Shown here piece after piece: positions 29,521 to 39,204 of a stretch of DNA of 64,000 nucleotides. Made by a program: the position numbers and the translations under genes. The stretch spans positions 868,001 to 932,000 of the forward strand of contig NZ_LFBU01000002.1 of assembly GCF_001045555.1 (NCBI RefSeq), written 5' to 3'. This DNA is from Marinobacter subterrani. Lineage in GTDB: Bacteria; Pseudomonadota; Gammaproteobacteria; Pseudomonadales; Oleiphilaceae. Within the stretch, counting starts at the first letter, position 1. Every line of letters starts with the position of its first letter. Under the pieces are notes generated by a model. That model did not search any database. It was not told the DNA's origin and saw only the letters and a list, made by a program, of their open reading frames with translations.

Positions 29521-30572
29521 GGATCTCGTCAAACCAGAGAGGCCTGTCCATTATTGAGGTGATGGTCGCATTGGCCCTGTCGCTGATCATTACCCTCGGG
29601 CTCACACAGATTTTTACCTCCAACAGCCAGAGTTTCCGGGTGGCTGAGGCCAGTGCCAGAATCCAAGAAACCGGTCGGTTGGCGACGTCCATTGTTGGGC
29701 GGGAGATTCGTAATTCGTCCTATTGGGGATGTCTGGGTAGTGATGGCGTCAGAGATGGGCGTCTCAACAGCATCCTGAATGATACCGGATTTGACGTTGG
29801 CGCTCTTTTACGTGGCCTGGATGCCGAGAATAACGCCGGTGCAGGAAATTCTGATGTTCTGTACCTTGGTGGAGTAAATGGTAACTCCCAAATCAAAGTG
29901 ACGTTCCAGCCGAGCCAGCAGGCTGCCAACCTCCAGGTGGATGACAGCGATTCTTTCAACCTGAATGACATTCTCATTGTCACAAACTGCAGTGCCGGTG
30001 ATGTTTTCCAAGTCACGAACCTGAACACCAATAACGAGGTAGTTGTTCACAACTCTGGTAACGTGAGTGTGGGCCCCGGAAACTCTACTCAATCACTCTC
30101 CACTAACTACAATGATGATCCGGATGGGGCTTCTGTGTTCAGGCCGCGCCAACAGAGATTCTATCTGACCGACAATGCGAACGGGGTCAGGGAACTGGTT
30201 ACTGACGGTGTTGGAATATCGGGCTCTGGTATTGGTAACTTCTCAACACCTGTGGCCATTTTGCAAGACGTTATGGATTTCCAGTTCCAGTTCGGAGTAG
30301 ACAGCGATCAGGACGGCCAGGTCAACGCTTGGGAGGATCCGTTAGGTCTCACAGCAGCTGGTCGTACCCAAGCGGACAACACCATTGCGATACGTCTGAG
30401 TGTTCTCATTCGCTCTCCGGAGGATCGAGTGACTGATGGAGCTCAGGATTACTGCTACCCCGGCTGGCTCGACTGTGTAGCCAACAGCGCCTTGGCGACA
30501 ACCGCCAATGCCAACGACACCTTTTTGTACCGGGTCTACACGACCACAATCACCATGAGAAACAGGATCTGA
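29517..30572 (+). CDS. pilW: Type IV pilus minor pilin PilW
   Basis: 351-residue prepilin. Leader MRISSNQRG is followed by LSIIEVMVALALSLIITLGL with Glu at +5. The large head domain contains the QETGRLATSIVGREIRNSSYWGC segment and a C-terminal FRPRQQRFYLTDNANGVREL region as in PilW. It overlaps pilV (ATGA) and ends just before pilX, so the minor pilins are translationally coupled. It is expected to be in the tip complex. Confidence 0.9.
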   Translation: MRISSNQRGLSIIEVMVALALSLIITLGLTQIFTSNSQSFRVAEASARIQETGRLATSIVGREIRNSSYWGCLGSDGVRDGRLNSILNDTGFDVGALLRGLDAENNAGAGNSDVLYLGGVNGNSQIKVTFQPSQQAANLQVDDSDSFNLNDILIVTNCSAGDVFQVTNLNTNNEVVVHNSGNVSVGPGNSTQSLSTNYNDDPDGASVFRPRQQRFYLTDNANGVRELVTDGVGISGSGIGNFSTPVAILQDVMDFQFQFGVDSDQDGQVNAWEDPLGLTAAGRTQADNTIAIRLSVLIRSPEDRVTDGAQDYCYPGWLDCVANSALATTANANDTFLYRVYTTTITMRNRI

Positions 30573-30576
30573 TGTG

Positions 30577-31101
30577 ATGGGCAGAGTAAATATTACCAGT
30601 CAGGCAGGCGCCGCACTGATTCTGTCACTATTGATGCTGCTGGTCCTTACACTTTTGGCTGTGTCCAGCATGCAGGGAACCATCATGCAGGAGCGAATGG
30701 TCTCGGGTGCGCGAGAGGGTATGCAGTCTCTGGAGATTGCAGAGTCGGCGCTGCGGGATGCTGAAGTGTATATCGAGAACGTGAACCTTCTGTCGGAATT
30801 TGACGGCACAGGGGGGCTTTATGGCGAAACCGATACGGCGCCAGACCCACAGACGTTCGACTGGACTGGAAGCACAAACGTTCGGACGGCTACTGTTGTG
30901 GATGGCGTTACACCGAGATATTTCATACAGCACATCGGGGAGGCACGACAGCCGGAACAGCTTACTGATCTGGTGGTTGAGGGGTACTCCCATGAAACAG
31001 GTGCAACCGATGCCCAGGCCTTCCGGATCGTTGCGTGGAGCCCAGGCCCGACCGGTGAGTCCACCCGCATCATCGAATCCTATTATGCGCGGGAAATGTG
31101 A
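30577..31101 (+). CDS. pilX: Type IV pilus minor pilin PilX
   Basis: 174-residue pilin-like protein. Leader ends SQAG and is followed by AALILSLLMLLVLTLLAVS. It lacks the Glu at +5, as do PilX and GspK proteins that sit at the top of the pilus or pseudopilus. The next segment MQGTIMQERMVSGAREGMQS is the typical PilX stretch. A GTG at 30574 directly precedes the ATG chosen here. Order pilW-pilX-pilY1 supports the call. Confidence 0.88.
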   Translation: MGRVNITSQAGAALILSLLMLLVLTLLAVSSMQGTIMQERMVSGAREGMQSLEIAESALRDAEVYIENVNLLSEFDGTGGLYGETDTAPDPQTFDWTGSTNVRTATVVDGVTPRYFIQHIGEARQPEQLTDLVVEGYSHETGATDAQAFRIVAWSPGPTGESTRIIESYYAREM

Positions 31102-31124
31102 GCGCAAGCTGCAGGGATAATGCT

Positions 31125-34100
31125 ATGAGTCAGATTAAAAGAAAGCTTTGCAATTTCTTCTTAGGCGTTGTCATCGTGCTTCCCGTTCAGGGCTATGCTG
31201 CGCCTGGTGTCCTGGCGGATCAGCCTCTGTATCTTGCCGGTGGGCGTGGCGTTCCCGGTAACCTGGTTTTGACACCTTCTGTGGAATTTCCGACGGTGCA
31301 AAGCTTGGCAAACCTCGGCTCTTACACCACCGACCGGCGGTTTGAAGGCTATTTCGACCCCAGCAAGTGTTACACATACAATTACGACGCCGATGCGTCA
31401 AAGCGGCATTTCAAGCCATCCAGCGTGTCTGCTTCGAGAACCTGCAGTGGCGCAGGGGAATGGAGCGGTAACTTTCTGAACTGGTCCACGACGCAGACGA
31501 TTGATCCCTTCCGCAAAGTTTTGACGGGAGGCTATCGTTACCTGGACACCACCACACAAACGTGGCTGGAGAAGGCCCGGCATCCTGGGCAGAGTGGTCT
31601 CGCGGTAAGGGAGATCAGCGGTTCCACCGTCGTGGCAGGTGCAACCCCGTTTACCGCCAATCGCGTTCGCGTGAGGATTCAGGGGCTGGGCGTTGAAATG
31701 CGTTTCAGCGTAGGCGACACCGGCGTGAACAACAATCCGGTGAAGTACGATCCTACTGCTACATTCTCGGCGGCCAACGCCCAGGAGGCCCATGTTCGGG
31801 TCAAGGTATGTGACGCAAACGTAGGTCTGGAGGCCAACTGCGTTCAATATTCCAACGCCTGGAAGCCCGAGGGGCTTTTGCAGGAGAACTCGGAGACGCT
31901 GCGATACAGCGTATTCGGCTACCTGAACGACGACAGCAATAGCCGGGATGGCGGTGTTTTGAGGGCTCAACAGAAGTTCATTGGCCCCGAGCAGTTTCTT
32001 CCGTCAACAGGGTTGACCACCAACCCCAACGCAGAGTGGGATGAGACGACCGGTGTTCTTTACACCAATCCCGATCCGACCGCCGCTTCAAGTACACCGG
32101 GGACCGTGGTGAACAGTGGTGTCATCAACTACATCAACAAATTCGGGCAACTGAATAGCAACAACCATAAGTCGCTGGACCCGGTGAGTGAACTGTATTA
32201 TGCCGCAACACGCTATCTGAAAGGGCTCGGATCTGTCAGCGCATATTCAAGCCTGAATGGCCTGGATGCAGCCACCACGAACAAATACACGGACGGATTC
32301 CCTGTAATTACGGACTGGGTCGATCCTGTTCAGTACGAGTGTCAGCCTGCGGCAATACTGGGCATTGGTGATGTAAATACCCACGATGACAAGAACCTGC
32401 CCGGCAACGAGACGAGTTACCGGGACGATGAACCGAATATGCCGAGCGAGGTGCGCAACGACGAGACCGTCAACGTGATTACCATGACTAATCGCGTGGG
32501 CATTATTGAGGGATTGGGCAACAGCCTTGGGGAGACCAATTCGTTCACCGGGCGGCAGAATTCTGCGTACATTGCAGGGCTGGCATTCGACAACCTCGTT
32601 AATGACATGCGACCGAACGATGAGGGTAAGCAGACCGCGACTACACATTGGGTCGACGTTCTGGAAAACCAGGTTTTACAGCCGCCGGCCAGTAACCAGT
32701 ATTATCTGGCGGCCAAATACGGCGGCTTCGATGTGCCGGATGATTTCGAACCGGCAACACGGACGGAGGCTTTGCCGGAGGAATGGTGGCACACGAATGG
32801 TGAAACTGTATCCCTGGGCGGCACCAGCTTTAAACGTCCAGACAATTACTACATTGCCGGCCAGGCGGACCGGATGATCGCCAGTCTGGAAAAAGCCTTT
32901 GAGAGCATTGTTGCTGAGGCTGTTGGTAGCTCCACTGGCGTGACCTTTAACACCGCCACATTGGAAACCGACACGTTGTTGTTCGGTGCCCGGTTTGATT
33001 CCGCCAACTGGACCGGCGATCTCTTCGCCACTGGGCTGACCGAAAACGAGTCAGGACCTCCAACGATTAATGAAACCGAAACCTGGGAAGCGGGCAGCGT
33101 CCTGGACGCCCGGGACCAAATGCAGGATGCCCGACAGATCATCACCTATGATGGCGCGGCAGGATTGGCCTTTAACTGGACTAACTGGGGCAGCCTGACG
33201 ACCCGCCAGCAGAACGACCTGAAATACGACGGTGGTGCCGGTAGCCTTGCTTTAGCCGAGAATCGAATCTCCTATCTCCGGGGTAATCCGATTACCGGAA
33301 TGAGGAGCAGGGCCAGCCTGCTGGGCGACATTATCAATTCGACCCCGGTTTATGTGGCGGATCCAGATCTTGGCTGGCCCGCAGGAGTACCTTTTGGCAC
33401 GACTACCGATACCTACGCCAATTACAGAAGCGAACAGCGTAACCGGACACCGGCGATCTATGTGGGTGCCAACGATGGCATGCTGCATGCGTTTCGAGGC
33501 AGTGACGGTAAAGAGCTCTTTGGTTATATCCCGGAGTTTATCTTCTCCGATCAGGCGGATGCCGGTCTTCATTATCTGACTCAGCAGGCCTATCAGCACC
33601 GGTATTACGTGGATTTGACACCAGTCGTTTCGGATGTCTACACGCAGGGCGCGGGTGGTACAGCGGCAGACTGGCGGACGATTGTGGTTGGTGGTGCGCG
33701 TACCGGCGGCAAGGGGGTCTTCGCCCTGGATGTTACCAACCCTGCCAGTTTCTCCGAGTTGAATGCTTCCGATCTGGTCATGTGGGAGTTCAGTAGTGCT
33801 GACGACAGCCGCATGGGCTACATCATCGAGCCGCCCACCGTGTCGCTGGTTCAATGGGGTAATAACGATTATCGCTGGACGGCGTTCGTGCCGAACGGTT
33901 ACAACTCAACTGGAGCGTCAACCGGCTTGTTTATGCTCGATATTGAAGGCGGACTGGACGGCGACTGGACCGACACCGGCGACTATCGATACATCGAGTT
34001 CGACGCAGCGGCGGACGCCACCGGCTTGTCTCCGGTGCGACAGGTTGATTTGAATGGGGACCGGATTGTCGACCGTGTTTATGCCGGCGACCTGAAAGGC

Positions 34101-34850
34101 AACATCTGGGTGGCAGCAGATACAGGGAATGGAAGCTGGGCCTCCGCTTATCGTCAGGGTAGCACCCCGAATCCTTTGTTCACTGCCGTACGCTCCGGGA
34201 CTGCACAGCCTGTTACGGCCGCCCCCATGGTAGTGCGCAACCCCAACGACAATGAAAATAATCCGGACCCGGATGTCATGGTCCTGTTTGGAACCGGTCA
34301 GTATCTAACCCAGGACGACACCGTAAGTGAAGATGTTCAGTCCTTTTACGGTATCCTGGATCAAGGTACTTCGGAGCTTGATCGATCCGATCTGATTGGT
34401 CGGACAGTCACCGATTCCGTAATTACCGTTGAAAACGAGGTGTTCGACGTCCGCTCTTCATCCGGCGAAGATTTCGATACCCAGAACGGTTGGTATGTCG
34501 ACTTCACAACCGAAACCGGCGAAAGAATTGTGCAGCCTGCCCAGGTGAGGGGGGAGTACGTTTTCGTGAACTCCACGATCCCCTCGAGCAACCCCTGCGA
34601 TGTGGGTGGCAGCGGCTGGCTGATGGCCTTTGGCCTGGATGGTCAGACGCCGGATCGCGCCGTTTGGCCGAAATTGGGCTCTCCTTATGTCGGCTTCAAG
34701 ACCAAGGGTGGACTGCCGAACAAGACGGGTTTCCTGGGTGACTATGCACTCATTCCCCGGTCCGACAGTGAAATCCTCTCGGAAGAGGTAGATGTTGGTA
34801 GCACGTCTGAGAATACCGGTCGGATGAGCTGGCAGGAACTCTACGACTGA
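31125..34850 (+). CDS. pilY1: Type IV pilus tip adhesin/assembly factor PilY1
   Basis: A 1241-residue exported protein: signal peptide of about 24 residues ending VQGYA. PilY1 sits at the pilus tip, promotes assembly and counters PilT retraction. The C-terminal half is the PilY1 beta-propeller, with VGANDGMLHAF at 780-790 and GELFGYIPE-like ELFGYIPEF following. A calcium-loop motif DLNGDRIVD begins at D975, like the site controlling retraction in P. aeruginosa. The N-terminal half has no visible von Willebrand A metal site (DxSxS), so any mechanosensing role of that domain is doubtful. The start ATG 31125 has AGGGAT upstream; the frame is open to 31098 over the pilX end. Cysteines in KCYTYN and RTCSGAG may form disulfides. 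Confidence 0.93.
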   Translation: MSQIKRKLCNFFLGVVIVLPVQGYAAPGVLADQPLYLAGGRGVPGNLVLTPSVEFPTVQSLANLGSYTTDRRFEGYFDPSKCYTYNYDADASKRHFKPSSVSASRTCSGAGEWSGNFLNWSTTQTIDPFRKVLTGGYRYLDTTTQTWLEKARHPGQSGLAVREISGSTVVAGATPFTANRVRVRIQGLGVEMRFSVGDTGVNNNPVKYDPTATFSAANAQEAHVRVKVCDANVGLEANCVQYSNAWKPEGLLQENSETLRYSVFGYLNDDSNSRDGGVLRAQQKFIGPEQFLPSTGLTTNPNAEWDETTGVLYTNPDPTAASSTPGTVVNSGVINYINKFGQLNSNNHKSLDPVSELYYAATRYLKGLGSVSAYSSLNGLDAATTNKYTDGFPVITDWVDPVQYECQPAAILGIGDVNTHDDKNLPGNETSYRDDEPNMPSEVRNDETVNVITMTNRVGIIEGLGNSLGETNSFTGRQNSAYIAGLAFDNLVNDMRPNDEGKQTATTHWVDVLENQVLQPPASNQYYLAAKYGGFDVPDDFEPATRTEALPEEWWHTNGETVSLGGTSFKRPDNYYIAGQADRMIASLEKAFESIVAEAVGSSTGVTFNTATLETDTLLFGARFDSANWTGDLFATGLTENESGPPTINETETWEAGSVLDARDQMQDARQIITYDGAAGLAFNWTNWGSLTTRQQNDLKYDGGAGSLALAENRISYLRGNPITGMRSRASLLGDIINSTPVYVADPDLGWPAGVPFGTTTDTYANYRSEQRNRTPAIYVGANDGMLHAFRGSDGKELFGYIPEFIFSDQADAGLHYLTQQAYQHRYYVDLTPVVSDVYTQGAGGTAADWRTIVVGGARTGGKGVFALDVTNPASFSELNASDLVMWEFSSADDSRMGYIIEPPTVSLVQWGNNDYRWTAFVPNGYNSTGASTGLFMLDIEGGLDGDWTDTGDYRYIEFDAAADATGLSPVRQVDLNGDRIVDRVYAGDLKGNIWVAADTGNGSWASAYRQGSTPNPLFTAVRSGTAQPVTAAPMVVRNPNDNENNPDPDVMVLFGTGQYLTQDDTVSEDVQSFYGILDQGTSELDRSDLIGRTVTDSVITVENEVFDVRSSSGEDFDTQNGWYVDFTTETGERIVQPAQVRGEYVFVNSTIPSSNPCDVGGSGWLMAFGLDGQTPDRAVWPKLGSPYVGFKTKGGLPNKTGFLGDYALIPRSDSEILSEEVDVGSTSENTGRMSWQELYD

Positions 34851-34922
34851 TTCGCGGGAGCAACAACGGAAGCCGGGGCTCACAGGAACCCCGGCGAACA
34901 GCAACCGAGTTGGGAAGCAACA

Positions 34923-35318
34923 ATGACAGCAGTCAAACGGCAGTCTGGCATCACACTGATCGAATTGATGATCGTGGTGGCAATCATTGGCATCATTGCC
35001 GCGATCGCCTTACCCAGTTACAACCGGTACGTTGAGAATGCTCGTGCGGCCGACGCCAAAAGCGCGCTCATGTCCCTGGCAAACGCCATGGAGCGCTTTC
35101 ATACTCAGAATATGACCTACGCTGGGGCTTCCGTCGGCAGTGCTGCGGGCGCTATATTCCCGGATGAGGCGCCGCTCGATGGCAGCGCCAAATTCTACGA
35201 TCTGGTGATCACCAGCCAGAGCGCAATCGCATTCAGAATTGAAGCGCAGCCGAAGAATGGGCAGGGGGGAGGAACCATTGCGCTGCTTTCAAATGGCCAG
35301 AGGGTCAATTGGGACTGA
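34923..35318 (+). CDS. pilE: Type IV pilus minor pilin PilE
   Basis: 131-residue prepilin with leader ending KRQSG and mature ITLIELMIVVAIIGIIAAIA (Glu at +5), then LPSYNRYVENARAADAKSAL, the standard helix of type IV pilins. The head is short and ends GQRVNWD, as in PilE. In Pseudomonas the order is pilY1-pilY2-pilE; here there is no pilY2 in the 72-base gap. It converges with the reversed pseudopilin at 35330, leaving only 11 bases between stops. Confidence 0.88.
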   Translation: MTAVKRQSGITLIELMIVVAIIGIIAAIALPSYNRYVENARAADAKSALMSLANAMERFHTQNMTYAGASVGSAAGAIFPDEAPLDGSAKFYDLVITSQSAIAFRIEAQPKNGQGGGTIALLSNGQRVNWD

Positions 35319-35329
35319 CCGTGGTCCTG

Positions 35330-35896
35330 CTAGAGGCTGCTGCAGTCGATAGGGTTGCCTGAGGAATCTTCAACAATGCCGTCCCCGTCATGGTCCCGCG
35401 CCGTACGGGGGCGCCCTCCCATATTGATCCGGATCTGAGCGGCGTAATGGTTGTCGTCAGAGTCCGGGCACCAGACGAAATTCCCCAGGGTTCCCCGCGA
35501 CCAGCCGCTGCTTTCAAACCGGAAGTAGTTGTGGATGCCTGAACTGACAGTGAGTCGGCCCGTATCCAGGGGCTGAATCACGCGCACAATCTGGCTGACA
35601 TCTGTGATTTCCCGGGTGCGCCCGGGGTCCCGAAACGCGGTGATTGGCAGCGACCAGGTACTTGAGCATTTCGAATCTGCACCAATGGCACAGACGGTAA
35701 CCGTTGTTTGCTCGTTGATTGCCGTGTTCCTTGCCAGATTGAGGGTGGCAATCAGGTCGGCGAGTACGGAATGACGCCCTGAATGGTTGATCAGGCTAGA
35801 TGTACCTGGAATAGCGAACGCGAGGATGATGGCGCTGATTGCCATAACGGCAATCAACTCGACCAGCGTCACGCCAGTCTGAAGCGAATTTTTCAT
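35330..35896 (-). CDS. GspH/FimT-family pseudopilin, reversed
   Basis: 188-residue prepilin with leader MKNSLQTG and mature VTLVELIAVMAISAIILAFA (Glu at +5), then a GspH head with NLARNTAINEQTTVTVCAIG. It is a second member of the FimT/FimU family, placed tail to tail with pilE and upstream of the pilR end on the same strand. It has four head cysteines, which may form disulfides. Whether it serves the pilus, a DNA-uptake complex (FimT binds DNA in related bacteria) or is a spare copy cannot be told from sequence. Confidence 0.85.
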   Translation of the reverse strand: MKNSLQTGVTLVELIAVMAISAIILAFAIPGTSSLINHSGRHSVLADLIATLNLARNTAINEQTTVTVCAIGADSKCSSTWSLPITAFRDPGRTREITDVSQIVRVIQPLDTGRLTVSSGIHNYFRFESSGWSRGTLGNFVWCPDSDDNHYAAQIRINMGGRPRTARDHDGDGIVEDSSGNPIDCSSL

Positions 35897-36010
35897 CGTT
35901 TACTTCCCTGTAACGACTTCGGACAGTGCGAATCAGTGAGTGACCAGTGCCTCCTGCTCTGGACGACCTCAGTATAAGCCGAGGGACCCTCCCGGATCTA
36001 CAGGTCCTGG

Positions 36011-37399
36011 TTACTCCATCCCCAACTTCTTCAACCGATACCGCAACGCCCGAAAACTGATCCCCAACCGCTTCGCCGCGGCGGTCTTGTTCCATCGGGT
36101 TGCCTCCAGCGCCTTTTCAATAGCCTGCCGCTCGATGCCCTCCAGGTAGCCCTCCAGGTCGATCTCGCCATCCGGCACGGCAAAGCCTGCACCGTCGCCG
36201 GCCTGGCCTTCGGCAATAATCTGCGAGGCCGATGCCGCGTGCTGCACCCCGTTCCCCAGGTGCAGGTCTTCGGCGTCAATCTGGTCGGCATCGCACAGGG
36301 TGAAGGCGCGCTCGAGCACGTTCTCCAGTTCCCGCACGTTGCCGGGGAAGTCATAGCCTTTGAGGCGCTCGATTGCGGCGGGCGTTAACGCGGCCGGGTC
36401 GCACTCGTACTCCCGGGCGATGCGTTCGAGGATGTGGGTGGCCAGCAGGGGGATGTCGTCCTCGCGCTCGCGCAAGGGCGGAACAGCCAGTTCGATCACG
36501 TTAATGCGGTAGAACAGGTCCTGGCGGAAACTGCCTTCCTGCACCAGTTCCGGTAGATTCTTGTGGGTGGCACTCAATACCCGGATATCCACCGGGACTT
36601 CCTTGGTGTCACCTACCGGGCGTACGGCTTTTTCCTGGATGGCTCGGAGCAGTTTCACCTGCATGGCCAGGGGCAGGTCGGCCACTTCATCAAGGAAGAG
36701 GGTGCCGCCATTTGCCGAGCGGAACAGGCCATCCTTGTTTTCCACCGCACCGGTAAAACTGCCTTTCTTGTGGCCGAAGAACTCGCTTTCCATCAGTTCG
36801 GAGGGAATCGCGCCGCAGTTAACGGCGATGAACGGTCCTTCGCGACGGGGCCCCTGCAGGTGAATCATTCGGGCCACCAGTTCCTTACCACTGCCGGACT
36901 CGCCACTGATAAACACCGGCGCCTGGCTTCTGGCCAGTTTTCGGGTCTGGTTGCGCAGCTTCCGGATTTCGGGAGATTGGCCCAGTAGCAGGCCGGGTTC
37001 ATCCGTGGCGTCTTCGCTGTCGGTCTTGGCTTCGGACAGCTTGAGTGCGCTGTTGACCAGCTCCCGGAGGCGGGAGAGTTCCACCGGTTTGGAGACAAAA
37101 TCAAAGGCGCCGGCTTTCAGGGATTCGATGGCAGTGTCCATATTGCCATAGGCGGTAATCACGGCCACCGGGGTTGTCGGGGCATGCAGCTGAATCCACT
37201 GAACCAGTTCGATGCCATTGCCATCGGGCAGGTTCATGTCTGTGAGGCACAGGTTCGGCGGGTTCTGCTCCAGCAGCGCCAGAGCGCTGGTCATGTCGGG
37301 AGCCGTGAGCGTTTTTATTCCCATCCGGGTCAGGGTGATTTCCAGCAGTTCCCGGATATCCGGTTCGTCGTCAACGATCAGCGCTGTGTATGTGGTCAT
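36011..37399 (-). CDS. pilR: Sigma-54 response regulator PilR
   Basis: NtrC-family activator, known in Pseudomonas to switch on pilA with sigma-54. The 462 residues have a receiver domain (phospho-acceptor D54 in LTDMNLPDGNG), an AAA+ domain with Walker A GESGSGKE (166-173) and the sigma-54 loop GSFTGA (213-218), and a C-terminal Fis-type helix-turn-helix (AIEKALEATRWNKTAAAKRL). All catalytic parts are intact. It lies 56 bases downstream of pilS on the same strand. The pilA target is not in the window. Confidence 0.95.
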   Translation of the reverse strand: MTTYTALIVDDEPDIRELLEITLTRMGIKTLTAPDMTSALALLEQNPPNLCLTDMNLPDGNGIELVQWIQLHAPTTPVAVITAYGNMDTAIESLKAGAFDFVSKPVELSRLRELVNSALKLSEAKTDSEDATDEPGLLLGQSPEIRKLRNQTRKLARSQAPVFISGESGSGKELVARMIHLQGPRREGPFIAVNCGAIPSELMESEFFGHKKGSFTGAVENKDGLFRSANGGTLFLDEVADLPLAMQVKLLRAIQEKAVRPVGDTKEVPVDIRVLSATHKNLPELVQEGSFRQDLFYRINVIELAVPPLREREDDIPLLATHILERIAREYECDPAALTPAAIERLKGYDFPGNVRELENVLERAFTLCDADQIDAEDLHLGNGVQHAASASQIIAEGQAGDGAGFAVPDGEIDLEGYLEGIERQAIEKALEATRWNKTAAAKRLGISFRALRYRLKKLGME

Positions 37400-37455
37400 C
37401 TTGTATTGTCGGTTCCATGTCGTTATTCATACGCCCGATATCCGCTGGCGTGAGG

Positions 37456-39111
37456 TCATATCATTCGCCCGGGGTGGGCAAAGGTGATGCGGAAGCAGCA
37501 GCCGGGCTGGTCGTCTTCTATCAGGGAAAGATGCGCCTGATTAGCCTCGCACAGTTCCCGGGCCAGATAAAGTCCGAGGCCCGTGCCGCTTTTGTCGGTG
37601 GTGAAAAAAGGCTCAAACACCGAGTTGCGGTTTTCCGGGGCAATGCCCGGGCCCTGGTCGCGCACATCGATATAGGCCCGCTCTCTGTCGTCTGTTGCCC
37701 CGGCGTGTATCCCGATTGTTCGTTGTCCGGAGTGCTGCTCACTGTAGCGCAAACCGTTGTCGCAAAGATTCACCATCACCTGTTCAATCTGGCTCTTGTC
37801 GAATCGTGCCGGAGGAAGTTGCGGGTCAATTTTCAGAACAATATTGGCCGCCGTGCAGTGTTCGTCCTGTGTCTGAAGGAAGTCTTCCCGGAATTCCTGA
37901 AGCCAGGGCCCGACTTCGATCAGATCCGCATGGGCAGCCCGGCGCCGGGAAAGATCGAGAACGTTCTCGATAATGCCATTCACCCTGCGCGAATGGCGCC
38001 GAATGATTCCCAGCATCTGGCGGTCGCCAGGTTCCAGGTCCGGGGCTTCTTCCATCAGTTGGGCAGCATGGCTGATGGCGCCCAGAGGGTTGCGAATCTC
38101 ATGGGCAATGCCTGCGGTGAGTCGCCCGAGAGAGGCCAGCTTCATCTGCTGGGCCTGCTGGGTGACCTTGCTCATGTCCTCGATGAACACGAGGATATGG
38201 TCGCCTCGCTCCTGATCCAGTTGAGTGAAGTTGGCCTGCAATAATGGAGATGTTGAGGACGGCTGGAAGGGTTCAATGCGGCGGGTGGGGTCCTTCAGCC
38301 AGGCCTCCAGGCCAAGCTTCAGTGGCTTGGGCAATACGGTGGCGTAATCACGAAACGGGGCTGAGGCCTTCGGCGCGCCGTACAACAGCTCCTCGGCGGC
38401 CGCGTTGGCCAGCCGGATATGGCCGTATCGATCCAGCACCAGAATGCCGGTGCGCATGCGCTGGATGATCTGCTGGTTGATCTGTTCCAGCTCGGCAATG
38501 CTGCGGGCCCGGCTGGTGGCCAGGGCTTCGCTGCGCATCATCCGGCGGGAGATATTCTGCAGTACGAAAGCAGCCGCAAAGTAGAGTATGCCCAGCGAGC
38601 CGGCCCGAACGATATCGTCGGCGGATTCGCCCAGTGTCAGCACCGCCCAGCCCGAAATGCCCAGCGAGCAGATGGCGGCCAGTGCCGCATAGAAGGTGCC
38701 CATGCGGCTCGGGGTCAGGATGTTGCCGGCAGCTACCGAAACAATTACCAGGTTGGCCAGGCCGTTGGTTATGCCGGTGCTGGTCAGCAGCAGGCCGTGC
38801 ATGATAAGGATATCCATCAGGATCGAGAGCGTGATGTGCCGTTGGCTCGGGTGGAAGCCGGCTACCAGAAGCAGGGCAATAAAGGCATTCAGGGCAAGGT
38901 AGGCGGAAACGCCGGCCTGGTAGTAGTCGTGCAGCCGGAACCGTGTGTCAAAATTGATTGGATCGACAAACAGCAGCGCGACCAGCATCAGGCTGACCAC
39001 CAGGCGGTAGTGGTTGTAGATCCTGAACAGCTTTGCCTGCTGCAGACCGGACGGCGTAGAAGGGGCCGGGGTGAGTGTTTCGGCTGACCGTGAAGGTGTC
39101 TCTGTTGCCAT
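37456..39111 (-). CDS. pilS: Membrane sensor histidine kinase PilS
   Basis: Partner of PilR. The 551 residues have six predicted membrane segments (about 36-190), a PAS domain (about 215-310), a dimerisation domain with phospho-acceptor H337 in GIAHEIRNPLGAI, and an ATPase domain with the N box (VNLCDNGLRYS) and DQGPGIAPENR. In P. aeruginosa PilS senses pilin levels in the membrane. The first 25 residues are a proline/threonine-rich extension. Divergent from nadE. Confidence 0.94.
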   Translation of the reverse strand: MATETPSRSAETLTPAPSTPSGLQQAKLFRIYNHYRLVVSLMLVALLFVDPINFDTRFRLHDYYQAGVSAYLALNAFIALLLVAGFHPSQRHITLSILMDILIMHGLLLTSTGITNGLANLVIVSVAAGNILTPSRMGTFYAALAAICSLGISGWAVLTLGESADDIVRAGSLGILYFAAAFVLQNISRRMMRSEALATSRARSIAELEQINQQIIQRMRTGILVLDRYGHIRLANAAAEELLYGAPKASAPFRDYATVLPKPLKLGLEAWLKDPTRRIEPFQPSSTSPLLQANFTQLDQERGDHILVFIEDMSKVTQQAQQMKLASLGRLTAGIAHEIRNPLGAISHAAQLMEEAPDLEPGDRQMLGIIRRHSRRVNGIIENVLDLSRRRAAHADLIEVGPWLQEFREDFLQTQDEHCTAANIVLKIDPQLPPARFDKSQIEQVMVNLCDNGLRYSEQHSGQRTIGIHAGATDDRERAYIDVRDQGPGIAPENRNSVFEPFFTTDKSGTGLGLYLARELCEANQAHLSLIEDDQPGCCFRITFAHPGRMI

Positions 39112-39204
39112 GTTTTACCGGAATCCGCTGTTGGTCGGGAGAAATCCTCTCGCTTGCGGGGTTATAATAGCCTTTTCATGGCAATGAGTTACAGGAGCCG
39201 ATTT

